DNA from: Blastobasis lacticolella
Taxonomy: Eukaryota > Arthropoda > Insecta > Lepidoptera > Blastobasidae
Reading direction: 5' to 3'
Length of the DNA stretch: 64,000 bases
Assembly: GCA_905147135.1 (NCBI GenBank)
Contig: LR990053.1
Span: 3,918,501 to 3,982,500 of the forward strand
Shown: piece after piece, positions 54,078 through 64,000 of the stretch
How positions within the stretch are numbered: the first letter of the stretch is position 1
Layout: the number at the start of each line of letters is the position of its first letter
Notes under the pieces: generated by a model
The model's input: the letters and a program-made list of their open reading frames with translations, nothing else
The model's database searches: none
Told to the model about the DNA's origin: nothing
Program-made: the position numbers and the translations under genes

Positions 54078-54410
54078 GCGTAGGTGGCCGAGCGGTTAAA
54101 GTATGCTACTCTTAAGCCAGAGGTCCCGGGTTAGAATCCCGCTCCGGCTATGTACCAATGACTGTTTTCTGAGTTATGTACATGTTTCTGAGTATGAAAC
54201 ATCGTGATGAAACCTGCACATTCAGGCGACTGGATGTGTAACCATGATCCAATCTGGTCAGGTTCCCCTCGTAGCAGGGTCATGGAGGTCAGATGGCAGT
54301 CGCTCCACTGTAATTACCTGACCTGCCGAATCCTGGATCATGGTCAAGGTGGACCCCGGGCCCTCGTGCGCGAGAGCACAACCGGGACATTAACGCCAAG
54401 ATGATGATGA
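54078..54410 (+). mobile_element. tRNA-derived SINE family 1, full length
   Basis: Head GTAGGTGGCCGAGCGGTTAAAG, B box CCGGGTTAGAATCCC, body CATCGTGATGAAACCTGCAC, and tail CAACCGGGACATTAACGCCA followed by AGATGATGATGATTC. Best preserved plus-strand copy in the window. Confidence 0.8.
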
Positions 54411-54457
54411 TTCTTTATTTAAAAGCCAGTTTAATCGAGATGGTACTTGTTTTGGTC

Positions 54458-54560
54458 ATCTTGGTGATAATGTCCCGGTTGTGCTCTTGCGTGCGAGGGC
54501 TTGGGGCCCGTCTTGACCATGATCCAAAATTTGTCAGATCAGGTAAGTACAGTTGGTTGA
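54458..54560 (-). repeat. Inverted partial SINE family 1
   Basis: TCTTGGTGATAATGTCCCGG to AGATCAGGTAAGTACAG is the inverse of the end of the copy at 54078-54410, about 50 bases away. Tail-to-tail arrangement as at 16582-17030. Confidence 0.6.
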
Positions 54561-54979
54561 GATGGTGTGGATGGCTTACTTTGTGTCATTAAAATCTGTT
54601 TTTGGTAGAGAATAAACGAGGGGCGTTGTACTCATTGTGTGTGTATGTAAGTGTTCATGCGTTGGTCCCTCGGCATCATTCTTAATACACGAGTATATAC
54701 AGTTAGGAGCAGAAACAATGAACACCCCTAGCACACTTTAAATGTATTTGAAATAGAAGGGTCTATTTTCTCTGCAGCTAACTGCATAGAAGGTATATCA
54801 AATCAACCTACTCATCACCAATATAAAATGAGCTGGCAATACTATCGATGCGCGAACAAACCGGAGCCAGTCCATAGTCGTAGGTTGAGGTTCTTCTGTA
54901 CCTCCTTATTTACCTATATTCATTTCTGTTTTAAAATGAATGGTTGTAGAGTGAACTACCTGGAGAGGTATTCCCTGGA

Positions 54980-55140
54980 GTTGCGAATTCTTCAGAAATG
55001 GGATGACAACGTTTTTACGGGGTCGGCAACGCGTGGGTGATGCCCCTGGTATTGCAAACGTCCATAGGCTGCGGTGACTGCTTACCATCAGGCAGGCCGT
55101 TAGCTTGTTTGTCACCTTAGTGGTATAAAACGAAAAAAAA
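54980..55140 (+). repeat. LINE tail fragment
   Basis: GGGTCGGCAACGCGTGGGTG, GCCCCTGGTATTGCAAACGT, GACTGCTTACCATCAGGCAGG and GTGGTATAAAACGAAAAAAA: the common lepidopteran LINE 3' end with A-rich finish. Confidence 0.55.
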
Positions 55141-56025
55141 GTATAAATGGTAGGGTTGTTCCTGGAAGGTAACCCTGCTCCGTGACCCGACTCACGCTTG
55201 CCGCTCCGAGTTAGCGCGATAGTGTTCATTACAGCGGGTGACGTGTTTCCGCGAGTTTGGCCCGCGGGCCGCATTAAATGCAAATAAATGTCACGGCGAG
55301 GGATCCACGCACAGTTTTATTCTGGCGGTTTTCCCGCTCTGCCCCTGTGTGGTAGGTAGCTAGTTATATGGAAGTGCAGTTTTTGGCCCATTTTAGGGGT
55401 TCTGGGCGGACGAAATAGTAGGTCATGAGGAATGGTCGCGGAAGAAAAAATAAAAGTGTGCGGTAGATGCTCATCTAGGTGTCGATTAAAAAATTGTTGG
55501 AGTGACTTACCTATTCGTATTTAAAATATACCTACAATCGAGGAAACTGAATGTTTAGCAGTTTAGATATCTTCTTTATTTGTTAGAAACCTTTTCATAA
55601 TGAATTAATAACAATGACAAACCACACATCGCAAAATAGTAATTTTAGACTTATGTCAACTTGCTAAACATTCAGTTCCCCTGGACTGCGAAAAAGTGAA
55701 AACTACAAGTTTTCTACTCGTCATCACCAGCTTATAACAGTCCACTCTTAGTCCTGATCCTTCACATTCAATCAATCTTCAAAGTCAGAGACGGCGTTGG
55801 TGCAGTATTCTGTTCTGCCGGGCAGTGGGCAACGCTCACGGCCTATGCATTAGTGTGTTTCTTAAGCGTCATTTTTAATAGTGCACAATGGTTGCGCAAT
55901 ACCTACGTGTCGCTAGAGATGTCGGGCAAACGCAGGCGACATCGCTCGACATCGAGCGACACTGTAAACATCGGTCATCGATGAAAAAGTCACACAATAT
56001 GTGTCGATATGTCGGCTATGGCTGG
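55140..56025. other. No gene seen
   Basis: 55160-55330 is CG-richer than its surroundings (GTGACCCGACTCACGCTTGC...) but has no frame that I can name. Confidence 0.35.
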
Positions 56026-56029
56026 TTGG

Positions 56030-56225
56030 TCAACTGATTGGATGAAGTCGATTCATGTTGGAGTGGAGACCGCGTCTTGGCTAGCGTAGTGGACGCCCTG
56101 TGGCACGTTGGAGCGACGGCGACCTTTAAAGTGTCGGGCGATAGATGGATGGAGATCGCCCAAGACCGGGAAAAATGGACGGCAATACCCAGATCGATCG
56201 ATTTGAATGTCGATGTCGTCTGACT
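56030..56225 (+). pseudogene. Remnant of an RTE-like LINE C-terminus
   Basis: VVDALWHVGATATFKVSGDR then WMEIAQDREKWTAIPRSI recalls the conserved RWMEIAQDREKWRS block just before the end of lepidopteran RTE proteins. Upstream codons contain a stop. Confidence 0.45.
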
Positions 56226-56299
56226 TCGGCCGACCACTTTAGTGGCAACGATTGTCCTCTTGTAGACACGAGGCTTAGCCGTACCAAACCTCTTATTAG

Positions 56300-56800
56300 A
56301 GTGTAGGCTTTTCTTTGAGCCAAACGCACGAGACCGTGTCTACACACTCGCTAGCACCACGCCGACGTTTGCAGTTTCCACCTCTCCAAGGGAGCATGCA
56401 GTTTCGGCGGACGGTTTCGCGGATTATCGTAAATAGCTATATTATTAAACGCGGCCGCGCACGTCCGCCCAAATGGGGTCACGTCCCGAACGCATAATTA
56501 CAATCGAGAGCGACGTGAAAGCCGTTTTAGGTTTTGCGCTAGGGCGGCGGCGGCGGCGGCGGCTGGCTGACGAATTTTACAGGCTCAGTGTTAAAAAACT
56601 AGTAACAGACGTTCCGTTTTGGCTGGGGTCGACTAACCGTCAGTTGCAGTCGATACTAATCCTTACGCAAAGGCTACATTGCATACCAAATATTCGTAAA
56701 ATAACGCCCCCTTTACGAGCAAGTTCGTTAAAAAATGCGTTTCTTTATACACGTGTTCGCAATGACAGCTTTCACAGAGATCAAAATACATGACTTGCCA
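56300..56800 (+). other. CpG-rich segment with a (GGC)n tract
   Basis: Holds CGGCGGACGGTTTCGCGG, AAACGCGGCCGCGCACG and seven GGC units at 56543-56563. A 106-codon frame at 56473-56793 (MGSRPERIITIESDVK...) is open through the tract, giving an Arg run. It could be a promoter or first exon, but no partner was found. Confidence 0.3.
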
Positions 56801-56819
56801 GATGTGAGAGAAACAGTTT

Positions 56820-58450
56820 GTTGTCATAAATGATGAAAGTTAGGAAATAACGAATTTTAAAAGCAGACCAGTTGACTCCACTTTCTCTAAGTTGAAAAAA
56901 AATGACGAGTTAGGAAAGGTAAAGTTTGAAAAAGGACAAGATTAAAAAATTACGAAGTTGTCCACAGCGATATTTTCGAACTGTAAATAATGAAACCATA
57001 TTTTTATAAAAAATTTAAATTTTACTTATCTACCTAAACTTTCTAATCTTACACTATCTTTGTACATTTCTCTATTAATAAAACTTTATTATATTTATTT
57101 ATTCATATTCACATTACTTAATTAGGTACGCAATATGCTTGCTCTAGCTAACATAATTCCTGTCTTAGACATTCACAGACTAAGTCAAAATCTCTGATTA
57201 CATTGTAATTTTTCTCAACAGTTGGAACCATAATCTGGTTTTACAATTTTCTGTTTTGTTATAACACACCATTATTGTTATCACAACGTAATAATCCGTA
57301 ATTTAACTACCTATGTATCTTCAGAGTTTAATGTATCGAACAAAACGTGTACTATTAATTTACTATAACCATGTCTTTTACTTATAAACTATTTGTATAA
57401 TGAAAAATATTATTTACCATATAACAATTAGCTAATGCATATTTGTAAAGTAAAAAAAATATTCCTAAGTATTACAATCACAAGCCTTAGTTGTTATACT
57501 TAACTACTAACATTTTATGCATTACTTATTGGAACAAATGTTATTTATTTCCACAATAATATAAATCGTTTAGAACGTCTCAGACTTTATGCTAAGAGAT
57601 TACATTCATATTTTACTTCAATTATTTGCTGTAATTTGTTGTTTCTCTTCAAATATAATATACATTGGATCTCCCCCTGGGAATTTTCTGGGTGCAATCT
57701 GGTTATGTGCATCTAGAGCATGGATGGAGGATATCCAGAGTTCCTGCAGTACCTAACCGAATGAAAGGGCCGTTTAATCCACAGCTCCATAGTTTGCGTC
57801 GGAATTTCGATTCCATACAACCATGTGCCCTTTTTTTTTTGCAAAGGAGTGTATTTAGTTAATGCACAGTTGAAAAATGTTTCTCAAAATGTTAACACTT
57901 ATTGCTATGGAACAGTGAAAACAATAACTTCACAACCAAAATGTCATCATCGTCGCGATCGCAAGAAACAACATTTTTGACATCAATAGAGAGCAAGTGC
58001 ACGAAACATAAACTGTCTTTCAAATAAAGATACATAAGAGGTAAACAATCGACTCACGGAATTAGTCAAGTTATTCAATAATCACACTATGTACATGAAC
58101 TCTGCCACGTCCTTTTTTCAATGTTTTTTTTTCTGTAACTTTGATTGAAAGATGCTATAGATTTAATGGGCAAAAGTTACCGTTTGCCATCAGCAGGCTG
58201 ATTACCTAACTCTGTTGTCGACTATTCTCACGCTGATGCAAACAAAATGGTTGAAATTGTTACTTTTGTGAATACGTATATTCGATTTGACGGGTTCATT
58301 CGCTAACAGCAGTGGGCTATCTTGCTCGTTTGCAGTAGTATATGTATATTATAACATAACACAAAATTGAAGTCCCTATTTAATTTTTTTACAAAGACAC
58401 TTACTAGCAGCGATTCTCGAATTTTAAGCTCAAAACTCAAAGGCACACCC
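56820..58450. other. No gene seen
   Basis: Very AT-rich, free of recognisable repeats and frames over 1.6 kb. Confidence 0.4.
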
Positions 58451-58454
58451 TGTT

Positions 58455-58720
58455 CAGCATATCAGCCGAAAGACGCCCACTGCTAGGCATAGGCCTCCCA
58501 CAGAGATCTCCACGGCGGCCGGTCTTGTGCTTTCCGTACCTGCGATCTTTACCAGGTCGTCGGTCCACCTTGTGGGAGGCCTGGGTAGGCGTGGGTACGC
58601 TGCGTCTTCCGGTACGTGGTCGCCACTCGAGAACTTGCCTGCCCCATCGGCCATCTGTTCTGCGAGCTATGTGTGCCCACTGCCACTTAAGCTTGACAAC
58701 TATTCATGAATAGGATAAAG
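58455..58720 (-). pseudogene. Short RTE-clade LINE tail with deletions
   Basis: GATGGCCGATGGGGCAGGCA, CGGAAGACGCAGCGTACCC, GGTGGACCGACGACCTGGTA on the minus strand match 50231-50450, but with small deletions that break the frame. It lies 120 bases downstream of the transporter stop codon, probably in its 3' flank. Confidence 0.65.
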
Positions 58721-58837
58721 TACCTACATTACCTAATTTATCTTGTACGAAGTCAAAAGATCTAAGATCAGTCTTAACTACTAGTAATCTAAGAGATATA
58801 CCACAACTCTTCTGTACAAGCTCTGCGTGTCACTCTC

Positions 58838-59672
58838 CTATAACCGAGTCCTGTTTTCAACATCTCTCTCCAGGTCAACCATACTGGTCGCACTCTTTCC
58901 CTTGTCCTGATCCTGGGCTTCCTTTAAGGAGTCTGGCAACTTCATGTTGTTGGTCTCTGGGAGGGTCAGGACCAGGAACCCTGACATGGCAGCCATCACG
59001 CCGAATATCATCGTCGGCAGAAACTCGTAGTATCTTGCCTGCAAGGAGAGAGGGACCATTTATGTGGAGGCAACTGGCAATTGGAATTGGATCTTGGATA
59101 CATCAAGAATCTTAAAAAAATTATTATCGATCTATACATAGGTAGTTTACAACAAAGTTGCTTCCCGCCGTCTGTCCCTTTGTTTCTATGTAGTACGTTT
59201 AGAGCTTTTCGGATTTTAATACCGTTTTCATTAATAGATAAAGTGAGTCAAGAGTAAGGTTTATAGTCAAAGTAGGGTAGGTGTAGGGTAGGCATAAGGT
59301 AGGTGTAGGTTAGTTGTTGGGTAGGCCTGCTAGTTTAAAATAGTTAATAAAAACGGCCTTATTATACCCGAAGAAAGTGTTGTCGCTGTATTGCTAAGAT
59401 ATAGTAGATATAGTAGATTTTATATTTTTCCAACCTTGACCCAAAATATACTATATTACATAGTGGATTTGACAACCCTAATACTTCACTTACCAGCAAA
59501 GGCGTTTGCGGCGCAACAGTGGAGCCAATCCTGCCGATAGTGGAGCACACAGCCAGCAAAGTGGTCCTATAGTTAGTAGGGAACACCTCAGCAGCGAACA
59601 CATAGAGAGAGTTGTACGCCAACGTAATGAAGAACTTCCCACCAAGGTAGACCGCTATCGACCAACTGCCAC
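58838..59672 (-). CDS. SLC22-type organic cation/anion transporter, last two exons only
   Basis: Exons 59672-59494 and 59038-58838 join in phase 0 (the first begins with two bases of a split codon). The first codes SWSIAVYLGGKFFITLAYNS, LYVFAAEVFPTNYRTT and RIGSTVAPQTPLL: late transmembrane helices and the E-x-FPT-x-R motif of MFS carriers, in the form typical of SLC22 (orct-like) proteins. The second codes YYEFLPTMIFGVMAAMSGF and LPETNNMKLPDSLKEAQ, helix 12 and the conserved LPET-x-LPDT segment, then a charged cytosolic tail ending ENRTRL. About 126 residues of an expected 500-600 are present. No upstream exon was recognised between 59673 and the window end, so the rest lies beyond. Confidence 0.85.
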
Positions 59673-59747
59673 CTGGAAATTGAGAATATAATACTTTCAA
59701 AGTTGGATTAAACTGGTGTACACCTGTATTCAGAATCGTTACTAATG

Positions 59748-59938
59748 AGGTCTCAGTACGAGCGAACGCATACGCGACGCTGTACTAATTGGCAATGGTC
59801 GTACGATGGGCGGTTTCGAGCTCTCCTTTTGTTCGAGGTACGACCGTCGTATGACCATGGTCGCACGACCATTGCCAATTAGGACAGCGCCTATATATGT
59901 GCGTACGCCAAAATGAACGCAGTTATCCAATCACAGAG
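59748..59938. mobile_element. MITE in transporter intron
   Basis: Arms GACGCTGTACTAATTGGCAA / (reverse complement) GGCGCTGTCCTAATTGGCAA, continuing TGGTCGTACGA / TGGTCGTGCGA and outward to GAACGCATACGC / GCGTACGCACA. Core has GGTACGACCGTCGTATGACC, itself partly inverted. 76 bases upstream of the penultimate exon's acceptor side. Confidence 0.65.
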
Positions 59939-60060
59939 TCGTATTGAGCGTTCACTTAGCAAAGAACCGCTAATGTTACCGATTAGTTACATTATCAGCA
60001 AAATAAAGGCATTCCATTGCAAATACTATCATAATCATGATAATCATGATGATGATGATA

Positions 60061-60175
60061 GGCTAGAGTGAATAGGCTGTTCTAAGACGGGCATGCTTTA
60101 TCTTCGGCCGCATCGTCACTTACCAACAGGTGAGATGGCGGTCAAATGCCTGCCTTGTTTGTTATATAAAAAAAA
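60061..60175 (+). repeat. Jockey-like LINE tail
   Basis: GGCTAGAGTGAATAGGCTGT ... GCATGCTTTATC ... GTGAGATGGCGGTCAAATGCC with an A-rich end. Preceded by a GATGATGATGATG run at 60046-60060. Confidence 0.7.
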
Positions 60176-60194
60176 AAAACCTGATCATTTCAGT

Positions 60195-60500
60195 GGTTAC
60201 CTTGCCGGTCTGCTACTGCTACGCTAAGGGTCCGGTTATCCGAACCGGGTTCGATTCCCAGCCTGGTAGAAATTGGTATGATGATTATTAATTTCTGTTC
60301 TGGCTATTAATGTTTCTACGCTAATCAGCTATATAGGTAACAATAAGTATTTACGTAGTTAATCAGATACTTAAAAAAAAGTATATACGTAGGTATCACT
60401 TATCTATCACCCATAACTTATAAGATAAGCTTTGCTAACTTTGGGGCTAGATGGCGCTGTGTGAATTTGTCCAAGCATTTTTATTTATCTTGCACCATTG
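60195..60500 (+). mobile_element. tRNA-derived SINE, family 2
   Basis: Head TCAGTGGTTACCTTGCCGGTC, B box GGGTTCGATTCCCAG, GTAGAAATTGGTATGATGAT, then GGGGCTAGATGGCGCTGTGTG and TTTTTATTTATCT tail. A second 3' fragment (GTGAATTTGTCGAAGATATT) follows at 60510-60565. Confidence 0.7.
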
Positions 60501-60605
60501 TACAAACTTAGCTTAGTTTGCGCCTGGAAGACGCTGCTACGTGAATTTGTCGAAGATATTACCGTGATTGAACCTATTTTATCTATTTATTCAAAAATAG
60601 GTACG

Positions 60606-60765
60606 CTAAAAAACCTGGGTCCGAAGTGGTAAGAATAAAAGGAGATGTTTGAAAAGTGTTGTGGATGCGAGGCTAGGGAGTTGCGTCAGGACAGAGCAAA
60701 GTGGCGGCCCATAGTCTCTGCCTACCCCACCCGTAGGATACAGGCGTGAGCTTTATGTATGTATG
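60606..60765 (+). repeat. LINE tail with TATG repeats
   Basis: AAAAACCTGGGTCCGAAGTG ... AAAAGGAGATGTTTGAAAAG ... CCACCCGTAGGATACAGGCG, then TATGTATGTATG. Matches 49838-49990. Confidence 0.6.
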
Positions 60766-60769
60766 TAGG

Positions 60770-61025
60770 TAGAGCTCGTCTAGTCTAAGATGACGCGCCC
60801 CACTACTTAGTTAGTTGATTTCGATGTGTGAGTGCAAATATTGATAACGACACTTCATCTGTGTGGGAGCCAATGAACGACGCGTGCTCCTACGTTTGAA
60901 TCATACCGGCAACTGAATGACCAATTACAACGGCATTTGTATATGTATTGCGTCCATATTTTAAACTTGCTTGTGTGCGGTAATGCGATAGTGGGGCGCG
61001 TCATTTTAGATTAGACGAGCTCTAT
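60770..61025. mobile_element. MITE-A copy
   Basis: TAGAGCTCGTCTAGTCTAAG to TTAGATTAGACGAGCTCTA, opposite orientation to 25140-25394. The left end directly follows a TATGTATGTA run. Confidence 0.8.
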
Positions 61026-61354
61026 CCTTTTATCTATCTACACTGTTCAAAGAATACTGTGAAAATACCTATAGTTATTTGTGTTGCGCTGCATCGCGCC
61101 CTGTTTACACCGGGGTAATGGTCGGCGATCAAACAGAACTGGTTATTAACGTATTGACAGAGCCATCAATTATCCAATTCGGCCTTGTGCTTGAGTTCGG
61201 GTTAATATTATTCAAAGGCATTAAAACGCCTGGCTAAAGACTTGGAGGCAGGTATAGCGTCGAGTCGATGACTAACAAAGATAGCAACAGAGGTACAACA
61301 ACTTTTTTGTGGACCACTAGTTGTTTGCGATAACTCTGCGTGCGCACTCGCAGT
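61026..61354. other. No gene seen
   Basis: Unremarkable single-copy-looking DNA that ends with the ACTCGCAGT target of the hAT-type element. Confidence 0.35.
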
Positions 61355-61946
61355 TAGGGTTGCCACCTTTTTTTTGGAGAAATTTTTTTTTTTTTAAATA
61401 TTAAAAATATATAGTACTTTAGGAAATCTATGTAAAAATATAGTACGCATTTATTTATATTATTAGGTACTTAATAATTATTCCATATATATTTTTGGTA
61501 GCTATTGGCTTTGACCAACAAATGGAACAATGTGGTTTCTTCCTACCCCTACAGGAACAAGGTGTGACGATGAATGTTTCCATTTGAAACTTTCCGGAGG
61601 ATTTGCTCCTGTTACAATCTATACTAATATTATAAAGAGGAAAGGTTTGATTTTTTGTTTGTTTGTTTGTATTGAATAGGCTTCAAAACTACTGGACCGA
61701 TTTCAAAAATACTTTCACCGTTGGGAAGCTACACTATCCCCGGATGACATAGGCTATATACCCGTGTACACGTAGTGGTACCCGTGCGAAGCCGGGGCGG
61801 CTGCTAGTTTAATATAAAAACGTTCGACAGTTGTATTATCGATCAAAATATAGTACTTTTCGTACTATATTGTTTTTCTATAATCTATAGTAAACTGTCT
61901 AAAATACAGTACGATACTATATATTATAGTACGGGTGGCAACCCTA
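61355..61946. mobile_element. hAT-type MITE with 8-bp target duplication
   Basis: Ends TAGGGTTGCCACC and GGTGGCAACCCTA are perfect 13-base inverted repeats. CTCGCAGT at 61347-61354 and 61947-61954 is the 8-bp target duplication that marks hAT elements. The inside is AT-rich with repeated ATAGTAC motifs. Length 592 bp including a nested Helitron (61618-61808), so the MITE itself is about 400 bp. No ORF. Confidence 0.85.
61618..61808 (+). mobile_element. Non-autonomous Helitron nested in the hAT-type MITE
   Basis: Starts TCTATACTAATATTATAAAG and ends GCGGCTGCTAGT, with the CTAGT terminus and the CCGTGCGAAGCCGGGGCGG hairpin region before it; inserted between A (61617) and T (61809). Inner text GGACCGATTTCAAAAATAC and GGATGACATAGGCTATATAC is common in moth Helitrons. 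191 bp. Confidence 0.8.
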
Positions 61947-62034
61947 CTCGCAGTGCTTGTTTGTTTACGAATCTGTACTCCTGCGGCGGAAAATTTTGCA
62001 AACTAAACTAAAAGCCTCCACGATAGGTGATACG

Positions 62035-62900
62035 AACTCTTTTTTATTGCCATGGGAGGCATACCGTCAGACTGTCCACCTGATGGAAAGTGGTTACCGT
62101 TGACCAGGACATCTACAACCTACGGGGAGCGGGGAACCTCTCTATTTATAATCATGCTGTTTCTGCAAGGCTCGCCTATCTACTCACTCTGTCTCGACTA
62201 CTCTAGAAAAAAATAAAAATAAAAGAGTATTATTACTTCGTTTGGTCTGCACCATGGACGTTTATCTCTGGATGCTTTCCCAATGGTCCGTTTAATTAAA
62301 TGTACGAGTATAGTACCTAAGCAGTTACAGCAGCCTATAGACTTTTGTAATACCAAGGGTATCACTCCCGTATGTTGCCGACCTTTTATTCTGGTGATTT
62401 GACTTTCTAAGAGTGCATTTCGTGCGCGCTAGCCGACCTACTTGAATAGAATAGAATATGGTTTATTTCATACTTAATGCACAAACAGACAACTTAAACT
62501 TAGAAACTACATAAATAAAAACATTGCTTGCAACGATCTCTTTGCTTTCCTAAAGTTTTCTATTCCAATAAATAATTTTCGAGTCTGACAGTTATAGTTT
62601 GCGATATCCAATCCGCCAACGGTAAGCGTGGGGCTGGATGATGGCCCAATCCCTACGTTAGATGAAATATCGTGAGGTTATACACAATACACTCCAAAAC
62701 CTGGTATCACTATACACACACTACGAGTAAAATAAATAACATTAGCAGATGACATGCAAGAAGAGGTTTGCCAAACTCGTTGGCACCTTTCAAATGAGAT
62801 TTCGGTTGGTAGCCTCACAACCTATATCGTTTGCAAAATAATTTAACTAGATTTTATACCGTGTGGTGTCCGGCAAAGTATCAACAAAATAAAATAATAA
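62035..62900. repeat. Repeat debris, no gene
   Basis: 62035-62110 is a LINE tail (ATTGCCATGGGAGGC...GTCCACCTGATGGAAAGTGG). 62455-62760 has ATAGAATATGGTTTATTTC and GCGATATCCAATCCGCC-type repeat text. 62865-62885 repeats GTGTGGTGTCCGGC. Confidence 0.4.
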
Positions 62901-63164
62901 ATAGAGGACGATGCTGTATTCACGTTGGAGTCATATTTAAAGTTTAACGGAGTACTATCTGGTAGCCTTCTATGATATTAGCCACTTTGTACCTTCGACA
63001 AAGTCGAAAGGAGAGTCAAATTCCGGAATTTGATGGCACAATCCTAGGTTAAGGACACAGATAAGTAGCGCTGTGGAAACATATGAGCTACTTTTTAGGA
63101 AAATTGGCTCAGACGAAATCTTGACCAAAAGTTATTATTACAAGTTTTTTCTGTTCGTAACAAA

Positions 63165-63275
63165 ATGTTGCAAGTTAAATTTGGCCCATTTCCCGGTTTC
63201 CGATTGAGCTGAAATTTTGCACACTCATGTAAGTTCGGTGACATTGCAATGTTAAGATACCAGCGAGCTGATGTG
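63165..63275 (-). repeat. Uninterrupted relative of the repeat hit by the 12014-12562 MITE
   Basis: On the minus strand GCAATGTCACCGAACTTACA, then TGAGTGTGCAAAATTTCAGC and CGGAAACCGGGAAATGGG, which in the other copy are split by the MITE (11985-12010 and 12566-12620). Confidence 0.65.
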
Positions 63276-63317
63276 GCTGTCGAGGCGAAGTGGCCATAGG
63301 AACTCCTAAACTACGCA

Positions 63318-63490
63318 TGGTACTAAGGAATGGAATACGTTGCCTGCGGCTGTGTTCCCTGATCATTATAATCTAGACGCCTTCAAGGCTAAAGTGAATA
63401 GGCTGATCCTAGACAGGCATGCTGCATCATCGGCCGCATCATCACTTACCACCAGGTGAGGTGGCGGTCAATTGCCTGGCTAGTCCAATT
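63318..63490 (+). repeat. Jockey-like LINE tail
   Basis: ACTAAGGAATGGAATACGTTGC ([21 protein letters not shown] codons), then GCATGCTGCATCATCGGCC and GTGAGGTGGCGGTCAATTGCC. A more diverged tail lies at 63535-63640. Confidence 0.7.
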
Positions 63491-63691
63491 AATTAATTAT
63501 TTTTCATTTGATCTTGTAATATTTATATTTTAGTACTCGTAGTGGGAGGCGAACGGCGTGAAAGCATGTCACTTAGTGGTAAGTAGACTGCATCTGCACT
63601 TGGTGAGATGGCAATAAAATACCTGACTATTTTTTATAAATAAAGTTATCACATCTGCAACACTTCGCTAGGTCCCAAAGCTGCGACTAGA

Positions 63692-63754
63692 ATGAAATCT
63701 TTTGCTATCGGTAGCACTTGGCTGTTGGCTGTACTTATTGCATTCGTGCTCTAG
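63692..63754 (+). other. Signal-peptide-like short open frame at the right edge
   Basis: MKSFAIGSTWLLAVLIAFVL then TAG. The hydrophobic core is that of a secretion signal, but no good donor precedes the stop (only GTGCTC at 63747), so it may be chance or a broken exon. Confidence 0.15.
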
Positions 63755-64000
63755 CTAGGTTTCCGAGCCACGTAAATCAATATTTTGTAATGATCTCTAC
63801 CGGCACCAACTTGATTAGTGGCTTGGTTGGTTTAATATGTAATTATTATCGATTTAATCACTATTTGCCCCTAAATATAGGGTAGATGTATCAGCGCTGG
63901 ATTTCAAGGATTTAAAAATACTAAGCCACATTTGAAAGTAAAGGTACCTCATAATAAAAATGGTCGCAACGTACTATTTCTTAGTTTTTATCATCACAGC

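Noticed and set aside
59673..64000. Upstream exons of the SLC22-type transporter
   Set aside because: I looked on the minus strand for MFS helices and the usual loop motifs and found only repeats, so none is reported.

Overview
The window looks like nuclear DNA of an insect, very probably a moth or butterfly. It is AT-rich, its genes have GT-AG introns, and it is packed with short tRNA-derived SINEs, RTE and jockey-type LINE tails, Helitrons and MITEs of the kind that fill lepidopteran genomes. I cannot name the species. All exon joins below were worked out by eye from splice sites, reading phase and protein family fit; none was tested against transcripts.

Six host genes can be supported. 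(1) 1730-8595, plus: a complete six-exon flavin amine oxidase (polyamine/spermine oxidase type, 462 aa). (2) 20477-9701, minus: a complete seven-exon histone H4 transcription factor Hinfp (544 aa, nine C2H2 fingers). Its 3' end meets that of the amine oxidase tail to tail. (3) 21115-22140, plus: Prps, ribose-phosphate pyrophosphokinase, uninterrupted in a single exon and divergent from Hinfp. (4) 38772-34968, minus: ribosomal protein eL36 (119 aa, three coding exons), with a second intact copy of the last exon at 31897-32040. (5) 42308-44766, plus: an SRFBP1/BUD22-type protein (545 aa). (6) 59672-58838, minus: the last two exons of an SLC22-type transporter whose 5' part is not recognisable in the window.

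The rest is mostly transposon debris. 1-1700: subterminal-repeat element, LINE tail and SINE. 1.9-5.4 kb: intron 1 of the amine oxidase, holding an antisense MULE transposase ORF. 10-20 kb: Hinfp introns with SINEs, MITEs, a LINE reverse transcriptase relic and a 951-bp foldback element. 23-31 kb: gene-poor, with a 5S-like SINE, a SINE with clear target-site duplication, a Ty3/gypsy RNase H relic and one doubtful small gene. 31-36 kb: direct duplication around the eL36 last exon, with a LINE 5' fragment between the copies. 36-42 kb: short repeats and an RTE tail. 45-49 kb: a decayed jockey-like LINE inserted in a SINE. 49-58 kb: RTE fragments and AT-rich DNA. 59.7-64 kb: transporter intron or flank, with a hAT-type MITE that carries a nested Helitron.

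The genes are housekeeping functions (polyamine catabolism, histone gene transcription, nucleotide precursor supply, ribosome, rRNA-processing or SRF-related, transport) and do not form one pathway. I found no defence system, CRISPR array, biosynthetic cluster or other clearly new system. The most unusual observations are the duplicated eL36 terminal exon, the SINE that supplies a Hinfp splice acceptor tract, and several nested transposons with readable target-site duplications.
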